NCBI GenBank assembly: GCA_945870105.1
Contig: CAMBRL010000005.1
Location: 1 to 55,728 of the forward strand
DNA: 55,728 nt
Direction: 5' to 3'
Source: Chitinophaga pinensis
GTDB taxonomy: Bacteria > Bacteroidota > Bacteroidia > SXHM01
Made by a program: the position numbers and the translations under genes. Shown here one piece after another: positions 40,687 through 50,305 of this stretch; positions within the stretch are counted from its first letter, which is position 1; each line of letters begins with the position of its first letter. The notes beneath the pieces were generated by a model that was given only the letters and a program-made list of their open reading frames with translations, searched no databases and had not been told where the DNA came from.

Positions 40687-41962
40687 ATTTGGAAAATCGC
40701 TCAAACGCATCTTTTTCCAATTGTTCCCTGTGGTCAGGATGAGCAATTTTAATAAGTTCGTGCATACGTTGTTTTAAGTTCTTTCCGAACAAATAAGCTA
40801 TTCCGTATTCGGTTACCACATAATGCACATGTGCACGCGTTGTAACCACACCTGCGCCCTGTTTCAGAAAAGGGACAATCTTGGACTGACCTTTTGAAGT
40901 TACCGAAGACATTGCAATAATTGGTTTTCCTCCTTCGGAGAGAGCTGCTCCACGAATAAAATCCATTTGTCCACCCACACCGGAATAGAGTGTAGTTCCT
41001 ATTGAATCGGCACAAACCTGTCCTGTTAAATCAATTTCAATTGCGCTGTTAATGGCAATCACTCCGGGATTAGTCCGAATAATACTTCCATCATTTACAT
41101 AACCTGCTTCCAGAAAAGCAAACTGCGGGTTATCGTCCACAAAATCATAAAGCTGTCGGGTTCCAATTGCAAATGAGGTGGCAACTTTACCTCGGTGTTT
41201 TCTTTTGAACTTATTGGTGATAGCGCCTTTCTGCATCAAATGCATCACGCCATCTGAAAACATTTCTGTATGCACTCCAAGATCTTTATGGTTTCCGAGA
41301 CATTCCAAAACTGCATCAGGAATAGTTCCGATACCCATTTGCAATGTTGCTCGGTCATCAATCAGCGAGGCCACATTTTTACCGATTGTACGTTCGCAAT
41401 CGCTTACTTCTTTACCGTAATCCACTTCGGGAAGCGGCTCGTTTACTTCAACCAGCGTATCAATTTCGCTGATATGAATAAGCCCGTCACCATGTGTGCG
41501 CGGCATGTGAGGATTTACCTGCGCAATTACATGCTGCGCATTTTTAACAGCTGCACGTGTAATGTCCACCGAAACACCCAACGAACAAAACCCATGTTTA
41601 TCCGGAGGCGAAACATGAATAAGCGCAACATCAAGTGGCAGGATATTTTTCTCAAACAGCAAATGAATTTCACTCAGAAAAACAGGAATATAATCACCAT
41701 TTGCACCATTAACATTTTTACGAATTGGTGCGGAAACAAACAGTGCATTAAAATGAAAATTGTCTTTGTATTCGGGCTTATTTACGCCCAAATCTCCTAA
41801 TACGCTGAGACAAACCAATTCAACATTTTTCAGTTCGTTTGCCCTGTTTTCCAAAGCATGTAATAAATGTACAGGAGTTGCGGCACTTCCCTGAACAAAA
41901 ACCCGTTGTCCTGATTGAATTACACTCACAGCTTCCTGTGCGTTTACCGTCTTTGTTTTCAT
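40685..41962 (-). CDS. Acetyl-CoA hydrolase/CoA-transferase (4-hydroxybutyrate CoA-transferase-like)
   Basis: I start at ATG 41962, since the -7 box (41987-41994) contains the more upstream in-frame TTG. The 425-aa protein has the class I CoA-transferase fold in two halves, with FVQGSAATP near the start, HVSPPDKHGFCSLGVSVDITRAA, QMGIGTIPDAVLECL, the catalytic Glu in VHTEMFSDG (about Glu233), and GVGGQMDFIRGA with the CoA-loop glycine. It would move CoA between short-chain acyl groups and acetate or cleave acetyl-CoA; the exact acid cannot be chosen. It faces the TlpA-like gene tail to tail. Confidence 0.88.
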   Translation of the reverse strand: MKTKTVNAQEAVSVIQSGQRVFVQGSAATPVHLLHALENRANELKNVELVCLSVLGDLGVNKPEYKDNFHFNALFVSAPIRKNVNGANGDYIPVFLSEIHLLFEKNILPLDVALIHVSPPDKHGFCSLGVSVDITRAAVKNAQHVIAQVNPHMPRTHGDGLIHISEIDTLVEVNEPLPEVDYGKEVSDCERTIGKNVASLIDDRATLQMGIGTIPDAVLECLGNHKDLGVHTEMFSDGVMHLMQKGAITNKFKRKHRGKVATSFAIGTRQLYDFVDDNPQFAFLEAGYVNDGSIIRTNPGVIAINSAIEIDLTGQVCADSIGTTLYSGVGGQMDFIRGAALSEGGKPIIAMSSVTSKGQSKIVPFLKQGAGVVTTRAHVHYVVTEYGIAYLFGKNLKQRMHELIKIAHPDHREQLEKDAFERFSK

Positions 41963-41986
41963 TAAAAATGTGTTACTAATCAGCGC

Positions 41987-41994
41987 CAAATATA
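41987..41994 (-). promoter_or_regulatory. -7 box of the CoA-transferase gene
   Basis: TATATTTG on the minus strand, 24 bp before ATG 41962. It is divergent from the grpE promoter box, 36 bp away. Confidence 0.55.
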
Positions 41995-42029
41995 CTTAGC
42001 AGTTTAAGTTATTGTTCGGCTTCGTTTGC

Positions 42030-42037
42030 TATTTTTG
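42030..42037 (+). promoter_or_regulatory. -7 box of the grpE-dnaJ operon
   Basis: TATTTTTG fits the consensus; a TTG lies 15 bp upstream. It predicts a leader of about 90 bases before ATG 42136. I see no heat-shock CIRCE-type inverted repeat in it. Confidence 0.4.
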
Positions 42038-42135
42038 CGCCCTCCTAAAAACAGCCCGCTGACAAATTGTCTTAAAACAAGCAATGGCAGGCTATTTGAA
42101 TGGGGCGATTGCACAATTTTAACGCAAAAATTAAG

Positions 42136-42729
42136 ATGACAACAGAAGAAAACAAGACAGAGATTCAGGAAAATGCCATGCCTGCCGGCAGGCAGGAAAA
42201 CTTGCCTCAGGAAACAGGCACTGAAGGAACTGAGGCAGCGGAGCAGGAAAATATAAAACCGATTACCGAAGCGATTGAAAATATTGAAAAACAACTCAAT
42301 GCCAAAGTTGAAGAGTTGAATGATAAATATATCCGTCTTTATTCGGAGTTTGACAATTATCGCAAGCGCACACAGAAAGAAAAAGTTGAACTTCACAAAA
42401 CTGCAGGAGAAGATATCTTTAAGGTTTTGCTTCCGGTTTTAGATGATTTTGAGCGCGCCATGATTGCAATGAATGAAGCAAAAGACATTACAGCCGTTAA
42501 AGAAGGTGTGGAATTGATTTTTAACAAACTGAGAAACGGCCTACAACAGAAAGGTCTAACAGCAATGGAAAGCAAAGGGCAGGCTTTTGATGCCGATATT
42601 CACGAAGCAATAACTAATATTCCCGCACCAAATGAAGATTTAAAAGGCAAAGTGGTTGAAGAACTTGAAAAGGGATATTCACTAAACGGAAAGGTTATTC
42701 GTTTTGCAAAAGTTATTGTAGGAAATTAA
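42136..42729 (+). CDS. grpE: Nucleotide exchange factor GrpE
   Basis: From ATG 42136 the 197-aa protein has an acidic disordered N-terminus, a long coiled-coil ([38 protein letters not shown]), and the GrpE head (ILPVL-type [43 protein letters not shown]). GrpE releases ADP from DnaK. The 16-bp palindrome inserted in the N-terminus adds MPAGRQE to the disordered part and keeps the frame. It is 10 bp upstream of dnaJ. Confidence 0.95.
   Translation: MTTEENKTEIQENAMPAGRQENLPQETGTEGTEAAEQENIKPITEAIENIEKQLNAKVEELNDKYIRLYSEFDNYRKRTQKEKVELHKTAGEDIFKVLLPVLDDFERAMIAMNEAKDITAVKEGVELIFNKLRNGLQQKGLTAMESKGQAFDADIHEAITNIPAPNEDLKGKVVEELEKGYSLNGKVIRFAKVIVGN
42179..42194. repeat. Palindromic repeat inside the grpE coding region
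   Basis: TGCCTGCCGGCAGGCA is a perfect 16-bp palindrome. Its translation (PAGRQ) is the telltale of a dispersed 'CTGCCGGCAG' repeat; it falls in the unstructured N-terminus, where extra residues do little harm. Confidence 0.7.
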
Positions 42730-42739
42730 AATTAAGCGA

Positions 42740-43900
42740 ATGGCTAAAAAAGATTTTTACGAAATTTTAGGCGTACCCCGCAATGCGGACGAAGCTGAAA
42801 TAAAAAAAGCTTACCGCAAAATGGCGCTAAAATATCACCCCGACAAAAATCCGGGTGATAAGGCATCGGAAGACAAATTCAAGGAAGCTGCTGAAGCTTA
42901 TGAAATTTTAAGCGACAAAGACAAACGCAGTCGCTACGACCAGTTTGGCCATGCAGGAATGGGAAATAACGGTGGCGGACATGGCGGTTTCAGTGGTGGC
43001 GGCATGAACATGGAAGATATTTTCAGTCAGTTTGGCGATATTTTCGGAAGCGGAAGTTTTGGTGGTGGTTTTGGAAGAGGTGGTGGTGGCGGAGGAAGAA
43101 GAGTAAACCGCGGAACCAATCTTCGCGTGAAAGTAAAACTTAATCTGGAAGAAATTGCGAACGGAGCTCAGAAAAAAATTAAGGTAAACAAATACATTTC
43201 ATGCACCGGTTGCAAAGGAACAGGCGCTGAATCTGCTTCAGGTTTTTCAAATTGCACAACCTGTCATGGCTCTGGACAAGTTACGCGTGTAACCGATACT
43301 ATTCTGGGCAGAATGCAGACTACTACAACATGTCCGCACTGCGGTGGTGAAGGAAAAACCATCAAAAATAAATGCAATACCTGTTTTGGGGATGGCATTG
43401 TAAAAGGCGATGAGGTAATTGAAATAAATATTCCGGCCGGTGTTAGTGATGAGATGCAACTTTCCATGAATGGCAAAGGAAATGCGGCTGCCCGTGGGGG
43501 TATTGCGGGTGATTTAATTATTGCTATTGAAGAGGAACCGCATGAACAATTGAAACGCGATGGAATAAATCTGCACTACGATTTACATGTAAGCTTTATT
43601 GATGCAGCTTTAGGGACAAGCATTGAAGTACCTACCATTGACGGAAAAGCCCGCATAAAAATTGAACCAGGGACACAAGGTGGCAAAGTATTACGCCTGC
43701 GTGACAAAGGTTTACCTGATATTAATAATACCAGACACAAAGGGGATATATTAGTTAACATTAACGTATGGACACCAAAAAATTTAAGTCCTGAAGAACG
43801 CACTTTGCTTGAAAAACTGCGCAACTCAGAAAACTTTAAACCTAAACCTGATAAAAACGACAAAAGTTTTTTCGAGAAAATGAAAGATTACTTTCATTGA
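42740..43900 (+). CDS. dnaJ: Chaperone protein DnaJ
   Basis: The 386-aa type I J-protein has the J domain with HPD at 33-35 ([10 protein letters not shown]), a long Gly/Phe-rich linker (about 73-130), four zinc-finger motifs ([32 protein letters not shown]) and the C-terminal substrate-binding domain. It delivers unfolded clients to DnaK and activates its ATPase. It shares the operon with grpE (10 bp gap) and is followed by a terminator; dnaK is not in the window. Confidence 0.97.
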   Translation: MAKKDFYEILGVPRNADEAEIKKAYRKMALKYHPDKNPGDKASEDKFKEAAEAYEILSDKDKRSRYDQFGHAGMGNNGGGHGGFSGGGMNMEDIFSQFGDIFGSGSFGGGFGRGGGGGGRRVNRGTNLRVKVKLNLEEIANGAQKKIKVNKYISCTGCKGTGAESASGFSNCTTCHGSGQVTRVTDTILGRMQTTTTCPHCGGEGKTIKNKCNTCFGDGIVKGDEVIEINIPAGVSDEMQLSMNGKGNAAARGGIAGDLIIAIEEEPHEQLKRDGINLHYDLHVSFIDAALGTSIEVPTIDGKARIKIEPGTQGGKVLRLRDKGLPDINNTRHKGDILVNINVWTPKNLSPEERTLLEKLRNSENFKPKPDKNDKSFFEKMKDYFH

Positions 43901-43913
43901 TTAAATAAAACAC

Positions 43914-43941
43914 TCCCTCGCTTATCGCGGGGGATTTTTTT
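43914..43941 (+). terminator. Intrinsic terminator after grpE-dnaJ
   Basis: TCCCTCGC pairs with GCGGGGGA (one T-G pair) around TTATC, followed by seven T. Confidence 0.85.
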
Positions 43942-43974
43942 GTTACTTAGTATCAGATTTAATATCAGAAATTC

Positions 43975-44910
43975 ATGGAGATTTTTAAAGCAGAAAACAT
44001 TACCAAGCGCTATGCAACGCATCTTGCCTTGGATGATGTGAGCATCAGCGTGAGAGAAAACAGCATATTTGGTTTACTCGGACCCAATGGTGCCGGGAAA
44101 ACCACGCTCATCAGAATGATTACTCAAATCACAGCGCCCGATAGCGGAAATCTATTTTTTCACGGAAGAAAACTTATTCCTGCCGACACAGAAAAGATTG
44201 GTTATTTGCCCGAAGAGCGCGGCTTGTATAAAAAAATGGAAGTGGGTGAACAAGCGCTGTATCTTGCACAATTAAAAGGCTTGAGCCGCAAAGATGCACT
44301 CACCAAACTGAAATATTGGTTTGAAAAATTTGAAATAGAAAGCTGGTGGAAAAAGAAAGTGGAAGAACTTTCAAAAGGTATGGCACAAAAAGTTCAGTTC
44401 ATTGTTACTATTCTGCACGAACCTGAATTACTCATATTAGATGAACCTTTCAGCGGATTTGACCCGATTAATACTAACATTATAAAAGAAGAAATACTTC
44501 GACTGAAGAAAAACGGAACCACCATTATTTTTTCAACGCACAACATGGGTTCAGTGGAAGAATTGTGTGATGATATTGCACTGATTAATCAATCGCAAAA
44601 AATATTGGATGGCTCTGTTTCTGAAATCCGTTCGGCTTATAAAAACAATATCTGGGAAGTTGCTTATCACGCTCAAAACGGCAACACGCTTCAGCTTCCC
44701 GAAGGTTTTGACTTACTTGCCACCGAAGAGGAAGACGGCAAAAAAGTGGCGAGAGTAAAAATCGGAAATCACAATTCAAACGAGTTGCTATCTGCTCTTA
44801 TTCCTCATGTAAGTATTGTTTCATTTAAAGAAGAAATTCCTACGATGAATGATATTTTTATTCAGAAAGTGAACGAAATGAACGCTTCAAAAAAACTTGC
44901 TAATGCATAA
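43975..44910 (+). CDS. ABC transporter ATP-binding protein (NatA-like)
   Basis: The 311-aa ATPase has Walker A GPNGAGKT (36-43), the Q-loop region YLPEERGLYKKM, signature LSKGMAQKVQF, Walker B LLILDEPFSGFDP and H-loop STHNM. It has a C-terminal regulatory extension of ~80 residues, as in the NatA/CcmA-like and DRA-type exporters. It pairs with the ABC-2 permease that starts 8 bp before its stop. The export substrate is unknown; relatives move sodium, drugs or polyketides. This pair is not GldA, whose partner would be GldFG. Confidence 0.9.
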   Translation: MEIFKAENITKRYATHLALDDVSISVRENSIFGLLGPNGAGKTTLIRMITQITAPDSGNLFFHGRKLIPADTEKIGYLPEERGLYKKMEVGEQALYLAQLKGLSRKDALTKLKYWFEKFEIESWWKKKVEELSKGMAQKVQFIVTILHEPELLILDEPFSGFDPINTNIIKEEILRLKKNGTTIIFSTHNMGSVEELCDDIALINQSQKILDGSVSEIRSAYKNNIWEVAYHAQNGNTLQLPEGFDLLATEEEDGKKVARVKIGNHNSNELLSALIPHVSIVSFKEEIPTMNDIFIQKVNEMNASKKLANA

Positions 44911-46237
44911 AATATTACTCATCATAAAACGCGAATACCTCACACGCGTAAAACAAAAGTCATTCATCATAATGACTATTCTTGGCCCGCTGCTTATGGG
45001 CGCTTTATTTGTTGTTCCTATCTGGATGGCAACACAGGAAGATGAGAAAACAGATGTACTGGTCGTGGATGAAAGTCATTTATTTGACACCAGTTTTCCA
45101 GACAAAGAAAATCTGAAATTCCATTTTGTGAAAGACATGGCAATTACAGAAGCCGAAAAGCAATTGGAAGAAGATTATTATTCTGCGGTGCTTTACATTC
45201 CACAGAATATCATCAATAGCAATGGCGCAGAAATAATCTACAAAAAACAACCAGGCTTCAACACCATTTTGTTTATTGAAACCTCTATTGAAAATGAACT
45301 TGAAGGTCTGAAATTGTCAGAAGCCGGAATTGATAAAAAAACACTTGCTGCGGCTAAAACCGACATCAAAATGCGGAAGAGCAAATACGAAAGCGGAGTG
45401 AAAGAAAGTAAGAATACCGAACTGAGTATGGTAGTAGGAATGTTGGGCGGTGTGCTGATTTACTTTTTCATATTCCTATACGGAGCGCAGGTTATGCGCG
45501 GTGTTATTGAAGAAAAATCTAGTCGTATTGTGGAGGTAATTATTTCTTCTGTAAAACCGTTTCAACTGATGATGGGAAAAATCATCGGTATTGCAATGGT
45601 TGGATTAACGCAGTTTTTACTTTGGATAATTTTAACTACTACTATTGTTTCTGCCGCAAAAGGATTTTTGGGTGTAGATAAAAGTACATTGCCGACACCT
45701 GTTCCGATGGAGCAGGCAATGAACGGGCAATCTGCATTACAACCCAATATGCAAGCACAACAACCTGCTGCTGAAGATATGGACGAAATCTGGAAAAGTA
45801 TTGACAAGATAAATTTCCCTTTACTTATTGGTGCTTTTATCTTTTACTTCATTGGCGGTTATCTACTTTATGGTGCATTATTTGCAGCTGTTGGTGCAGC
45901 TGTTGACAATGAAGCCGACACGCAGCAATTCATGTTGCCGATTACCATTCCGCTTATTCTTGCTTTTGTAATGGCACAGTTTGTAATGAATAATCCTGAA
46001 GGACCAATGGCGTTCTGGCTTTCTATTATTCCGTTTACTTCGCCTATCATTATGATGGTGCGTTTGCCGTTTGGTATTCCTTATCCTTATACAGATTTAT
46101 GGATTTCAATGGCATTATTGATTATTGGATTTATTGCCACCACATGGTTTGCAGGAAAAATTTACCGCACAGGAATTCTGATGTATGGTAAAAAAGTGAA
46201 TTACAAAGAATTATGGAAATGGATTCGTTATCACTAA
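44903..46237 (+). CDS. ABC-2-type permease (NatB-like)
   Basis: I start at ATG 44903, overlapping the ATPase by 8 bp; the TTG at 44897 is an alternative. The 444-aa protein has one N-terminal helix (SFIIMTILGPLLMGALFVVPIW), a large extracytoplasmic domain (about 45-185), and five or six C-terminal helices with the VIEEKSSRIVEVIISSVKPFQLMMGKIIG stretch typical of NatB/YhaP permeases. A hydrophilic insert (PTPVPMEQAMNGQSALQPNMQ) lies between helices. It forms an export system with the ATPase gene before it. Confidence 0.9.
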   Translation: MHKILLIIKREYLTRVKQKSFIIMTILGPLLMGALFVVPIWMATQEDEKTDVLVVDESHLFDTSFPDKENLKFHFVKDMAITEAEKQLEEDYYSAVLYIPQNIINSNGAEIIYKKQPGFNTILFIETSIENELEGLKLSEAGIDKKTLAAAKTDIKMRKSKYESGVKESKNTELSMVVGMLGGVLIYFFIFLYGAQVMRGVIEEKSSRIVEVIISSVKPFQLMMGKIIGIAMVGLTQFLLWIILTTTIVSAAKGFLGVDKSTLPTPVPMEQAMNGQSALQPNMQAQQPAAEDMDEIWKSIDKINFPLLIGAFIFYFIGGYLLYGALFAAVGAAVDNEADTQQFMLPITIPLILAFVMAQFVMNNPEGPMAFWLSIIPFTSPIIMMVRLPFGIPYPYTDLWISMALLIIGFIATTWFAGKIYRTGILMYGKKVNYKELWKWIRYH

Positions 46238-46247
46238 AATCAACCTT

Positions 46248-47177
46248 GTGCGGATTGCAATCATAGATTTAGGCACGAATACATTTAACCTGATGGTGGC
46301 TGAAATTGCCGCCAATCATTCTTGCAAAATTATTTTCAACACCAAGATTGCTGTAAAACTTGGTGAAGGCGGAATTAATACAAATATCATTGCTCCTGCT
46401 CCATTTCAACGCGGTGTTGATGCCATGCAGCAGCATCTTAAAACTGCTAACAAATACAATATAAGTAAGATTTTCGCATTTGCTACTTCTGCTGTAAGAA
46501 GTGCAAAAAACGGAAATGCGTTTGTTACTGAAATTAAAAAACAAACAGGCATTGAAGTAACTATTATCTCCGGTGAAAAAGAAGCCGAACTGATTTACGG
46601 AGGTGTGCGTCAGGCTTTAGATATTGGCAATGAAAAAGCACTGGTGATGGATATTGGCGGAGGAAGCACTGAATTTATCATCTGCAACAATGAACAGATT
46701 TTCTGGAAGCATAGTTTTGATTTAGGCGTTTCGCGCATGTATGAATTCTTCAAACATTCTGAACCAATTACACAGGAGGAAATTCAAAAAATCGAGAATT
46801 ATTTAAGAGGAAAATTACAGCCGCTTTTCAATGCTACTGAACAACATCCTCTTGACACACTTATTGGTTCTTCAGGCTCATTTGATACTTTTGCAGAGAT
46901 GATTTTTTGCAGATTTTACGTGAATGAAAATTTAGAAAACAAAAAATCTTACGAATTTAAACCCGAAGACTATTATAAAATCCACAACCTGATTATCTCC
47001 TCAAACCTTGATGAACGTTACAAAATGGAAGGACTGATTGAAATGCGTGTGGATATGATTGTTTTGGCATCGCTCTTTACAAATTTTATTCTGCATGAAC
47101 TTAAATTGACTAAAATGCGTCTTTCAACATATGCACTTAAAGAAGGCGTGCTATCAGAAATAATAAAAACGATATGA
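46248..47177 (+). CDS. Ppx/GppA-family exopolyphosphatase/guanosine pentaphosphatase
   Basis: The 309-aa protein starts at GTG 46248 (MRIAIIDLGTNTFNLMVAEI) with the ASKHA phosphate-1 motif DLGTNTFN; SGEKEAELIYGGV and MDIGGGSTEFII (phosphate-2) follow. Length equals that of the single-domain Ppx of Bacteroidota and Aquifex. It removes phosphate from polyphosphate or pppGpp. It overlaps the following response-regulator gene by 4 bp, so the two are probably coexpressed. Confidence 0.92.
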   Translation: MRIAIIDLGTNTFNLMVAEIAANHSCKIIFNTKIAVKLGEGGINTNIIAPAPFQRGVDAMQQHLKTANKYNISKIFAFATSAVRSAKNGNAFVTEIKKQTGIEVTIISGEKEAELIYGGVRQALDIGNEKALVMDIGGGSTEFIICNNEQIFWKHSFDLGVSRMYEFFKHSEPITQEEIQKIENYLRGKLQPLFNATEQHPLDTLIGSSGSFDTFAEMIFCRFYVNENLENKKSYEFKPEDYYKIHNLIISSNLDERYKMEGLIEMRVDMIVLASLFTNFILHELKLTKMRLSTYALKEGVLSEIIKTI

Positions 47178-48340
47178 AACGAATTCTAATCATTGACGAT
47201 GAGAATAGTATCCGCAGAACACTGCGTGATATTCTTGAAAACGAAGGATACGCAATTGACGATGCACCTGATGGTTTAGAAGGACTGAAGCTGGTTAAAT
47301 CCAATCATTATGATGTGATACTTTGCGACATCAAAATGCCCAAAATGGACGGATTGGAAGTTTTGGATAAAATTCTTGAAACCAATTCTGATGTGCCGGT
47401 GGTAATGATTTCCGGTCATGGAAATATTGATACCGCTGTTGATGCAATTCGCAAAGGTGCGTACGATTATATTTCAAAACCGCCTGATTTAAATCGCCTG
47501 CTGGTTACTATCCGCAATGCTTTTGAGAAATCAAATTTAGTTACGGAGACAAAAATTCTGAAAAAGAAAGTCAGCAAGAAATACGAAATGATTGGAGATT
47601 CCGGTTCTATCAAAAAAATTCACGAAATGATTAGTCGCGTTGCGCCCACAGATGCACGCGTTTTAATTACCGGTGAAAACGGAACAGGGAAAGAGTTAGT
47701 TGCTCACGCTATACATGAAAATAGTCAACGTTCTTCAGCTCCATTAATTGAAGTGAATTGCGCTGCAATACCATCAGAGTTAATTGAAAGCGAATTGTTC
47801 GGGCACGAAAAAGGAGCCTTCACTTCTGCTATCCGCCAGAAAAAAGGAAATTTTGAATTAGCAGATGGCGGCACTTTGTTTCTCGATGAAATTGGCGACA
47901 TGAGCCTTTCCGCTCAGGCAAAGGTTTTACGCGCTTTACAGGAAAGTAAAATCACACGCGTTGGTGGCGATAAAGAAATAAACGTGAACGTTCGTGTGAT
48001 TGCTGCCACCAATAAAAACCTGAAAAAGGAAATTGAAAAAGGAAATTTCCGAGAAGATTTGTATCATCGGTTGGGCGTTATACTTATTCATGTTCCATCG
48101 CTAAATGAACGCAAAGACGACATCCCTACTTTGGCAAAACATTTTCTACAACAGATTTGTCAGGAATACGGAATGCCGCAAAAAGAATTTGCAGCAGATG
48201 CGCTAAAAGCACTGCAAACCATTGACTGGACAGGCAATATCCGCGAGCTGAGAAATGTGGTGGAACGCCTCATCATTCTTTGTGACAAAAAGATTTCAGC
48301 TGCTGATGTGACTATGTATGTGAAAGCTCACAAAGCCTGA
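47174..48340 (+). CDS. NtrC-type response regulator: receiver and AAA+ domains, no DNA-binding domain
   Basis: The 388-aa protein has a receiver (phosphoacceptor Asp52 in ILCDIKMPKMDG, Lys102 in ISKPP) and a sigma-54-activator AAA+ domain: Walker A GENGTGKE (167-174), loop motif GAFTSA (214-219), Walker B TLFLDEIG (234-241) and the R-finger/R-hand region REDLYHRLGVI. It ends at the AAA+ lid (LRNVVERLIILCDKKISAADVTMYVKAHKA) and has no Fis-type HTH, which NtrC/ZraR-like proteins carry in ~60 more residues. GAFTSA replaces GAFTGA, the sigma-54 contact. No sensor kinase is adjacent. It would activate sigma-54 without specific DNA binding, or act by another route. Confidence 0.9.
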   Translation: MKRILIIDDENSIRRTLRDILENEGYAIDDAPDGLEGLKLVKSNHYDVILCDIKMPKMDGLEVLDKILETNSDVPVVMISGHGNIDTAVDAIRKGAYDYISKPPDLNRLLVTIRNAFEKSNLVTETKILKKKVSKKYEMIGDSGSIKKIHEMISRVAPTDARVLITGENGTGKELVAHAIHENSQRSSAPLIEVNCAAIPSELIESELFGHEKGAFTSAIRQKKGNFELADGGTLFLDEIGDMSLSAQAKVLRALQESKITRVGGDKEINVNVRVIAATNKNLKKEIEKGNFREDLYHRLGVILIHVPSLNERKDDIPTLAKHFLQQICQEYGMPQKEFAADALKALQTIDWTGNIRELRNVVERLIILCDKKISAADVTMYVKAHKA

Positions 48341-48344
48341 CCGA

Positions 48345-49448
48345 TTGCGATTTAGTCTTTTAGGTTTTCTTTCGCTTTTTTTGTTGCAGACTAACTTTTC
48401 AGTTGCTCGGCAGGACACCATTGCCGCAAAACCTTATTACTTCTACAAAGGGTATAAATACGGCACTCAGGGCACCTACAATCCATTATCGTTTTCATTA
48501 AATGCGGGCTTTGATATTTATCAGCTTGTTAATCACGATCGGCATATTTTTTCGTTTCCTTATTCGAAATCCGCATCAAATGTTTTCTGGAATTTAGGGC
48601 ATCCGGGAAAAGTGATCGGAGAAATAGGATGGTGGCATTTTATAAGCACGGAAATAATTCCTACATCTGTTAAACCGGAGAAAGCACAATGGGTTCCCAA
48701 CTATCTTCTTCATCTGATGGGTGGCGGAATGACCTACCGCACCATGTCTGAATGGTATCGGTTCCATAATGTTAAGTATCCGAAAGTATTAGGTTTTACT
48801 ACGATTATGGGCACATTCCTTCTGAACGAAATTATTGAAAACAACGGCTATAAAGGTAACAACACAGATCCTTTAGCCGATACGTATATTTTCAATCTGG
48901 CAGGGGTTGCATTGTTCAGCTCCGAAAAAGTGTGCAGATTTTTCAGCGAAAAACTTCACATGGCAGACTGGAGTTTGCAGCCTACCATCACCTTTACAGA
49001 TTTTACCCTGCAAAACAGCGGACAATATTTTTCATTCAAATGGGAACTTCCTTTTGAACGAAGGATTGCATTATTCGCACGGGTGGGAATGGGTACACTA
49101 GGCGGCTTGTCGTGGAAATTTCCAAACGGGACAGCAGTATCGTTAGGCGCAGGAGTGCGTTCGGCAGAACGCTACCTGATTTCTGAAAAGGGCAGACAAG
49201 TAAGCCTTACTACACCATTCAGCATTGGGATATTTTACGACCGGAATAATTCATTACTTGCCTCCATTCAGGTAAGTGATGTGAGCGATAATTTTATTTG
49301 TGCCAATATTTATCCCGGACTGATTAAACTGGGAAATTTTTCGCCCGGAGTATGGGCAACTATTGATAAAAAGGGCTACCCAACAATTGGAATAACAACG
49401 CGCTATACACTTGGTGTTGGCTTAGGTTATAACTTCAGAAAAATCTGA
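48345..49448 (+). CDS. Secreted or outer-membrane protein of unknown function
   Basis: The 367-aa product starts at TTG 48345, 4 bp after the regulator stop, with a signal peptide (MRFSLLGFLSLFLLQTNFSVA). The middle has hydrophobic helices (VPNYLLHLMGGGMTYRTMSEWYRFH, TTIMGTFLLNEIIENNGYKG, LADTYIFNLAGVALF), and the C-terminal third is beta-rich with alternating hydrophobic residues ending in LGVGLGYNFRKI, like a barrel end. Outer-membrane location is an inference. I recognise no family. It overlaps the DMT transporter gene by 1 bp (TGATG). Confidence 0.7.
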   Translation: MRFSLLGFLSLFLLQTNFSVARQDTIAAKPYYFYKGYKYGTQGTYNPLSFSLNAGFDIYQLVNHDRHIFSFPYSKSASNVFWNLGHPGKVIGEIGWWHFISTEIIPTSVKPEKAQWVPNYLLHLMGGGMTYRTMSEWYRFHNVKYPKVLGFTTIMGTFLLNEIIENNGYKGNNTDPLADTYIFNLAGVALFSSEKVCRFFSEKLHMADWSLQPTITFTDFTLQNSGQYFSFKWELPFERRIALFARVGMGTLGGLSWKFPNGTAVSLGAGVRSAERYLISEKGRQVSLTTPFSIGIFYDRNNSLLASIQVSDVSDNFICANIYPGLIKLGNFSPGVWATIDKKGYPTIGITTRYTLGVGLGYNFRKI

Positions 49449-50305
49449 TGAGCAAAGCAATTCTATATATGCTTATCAGCACATTGGCATTTTCATTAAT
49501 GAATTTGCTTGTTAAATTTCTGCCAACTATTCCACCTCATGAACTCATTTTCTTTCGCTCATTAGTTTCTATTATTCTCAGTATTTCTTCAATTCATTAT
49601 TATGGTTTAAATCCATTTGGGAATAATAAGAAATCATTGTTCCTCCGTGGCTTTATCGGACTTATTTCGTTGTCTATTTACTTTTCAACCTTGCAAGCTA
49701 TTCCCTTGGGGACGGCAGTAACATTGCAAAATCTAAGTCCTGTATTTACTGCAATTTTTGCAATGATTTTTCTAGGCGAAAAATTAAAACCATTGCAATG
49801 GCTGTTCTTTGCCGTATCATTTACAGGTGTTGCTTTTATAAAAGGGTTTGACGAACGCATCAGTATTTTCTGGCTTTCACTGGGAATTGCTTCTGCGATG
49901 TTTTCAGGACTTGCCTATTCAGTCGTAAGAAAATTGAGAGATACCGACCACCCTATTGTTGTGGTGTTTTACTTCCCTTTAGTTTCACTGCCATTTGCGG
50001 CAATAGCGTGCCTGTTTCAATGGGTAACTCCTACCCCGCTTGATTTACTTTTTCTTGTGCTGATGGGTATTTGTGTGCAGGTTGGGCAATTGTATATGAC
50101 CAAAGCACTTCATGCCGAAACCACAGGAAAGGTGATGATTTTGCAATACCTGAGTGTTGTTTATGCACTAGCATTCGGCTGGGGATTTTTTGGAGAAACG
50201 CATGGTTGGCTTGCCGTGCTTGGAATAGCCTTGGTTGTAGCAGGTGTTTTGCTGAATATTCTTTACAGTAAAAGACAGGATGCAAAAACTATTGCTTCCA
50301 CTTGA
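49448..50305 (+). CDS. DMT-superfamily (EamA) transporter
   Basis: The 285-aa protein has ten membrane helices in two EamA halves (about 1-130, 140-275). The patterns ILYMLISTLAFSLMNLLVKF, GTAVTLQNLSPVFTAIFAMIFLGEKLKPLQ and the second-half repeat KVMILQYLSVVYALAFGWGFFGE are diagnostic. It exports or imports small metabolites; RhaT/YdcZ-like members carry amino acids, nucleosides or carnitine, and the substrate here is not known. Its 3' end overlaps the convergent redoxin gene by 17 bp. Confidence 0.9.
   Translation: MSKAILYMLISTLAFSLMNLLVKFLPTIPPHELIFFRSLVSIILSISSIHYYGLNPFGNNKKSLFLRGFIGLISLSIYFSTLQAIPLGTAVTLQNLSPVFTAIFAMIFLGEKLKPLQWLFFAVSFTGVAFIKGFDERISIFWLSLGIASAMFSGLAYSVVRKLRDTDHPIVVVFYFPLVSLPFAAIACLFQWVTPTPLDLLFLVLMGICVQVGQLYMTKALHAETTGKVMILQYLSVVYALAFGWGFFGETHGWLAVLGIALVVAGVLLNILYSKRQDAKTIAST

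Noticed and set aside
43975-46237. GldA with the GldFG transporter
   Set aside because: The pair carries its own ABC-2 permease, with NatA/NatB features, and is 20 kb from GldFG.
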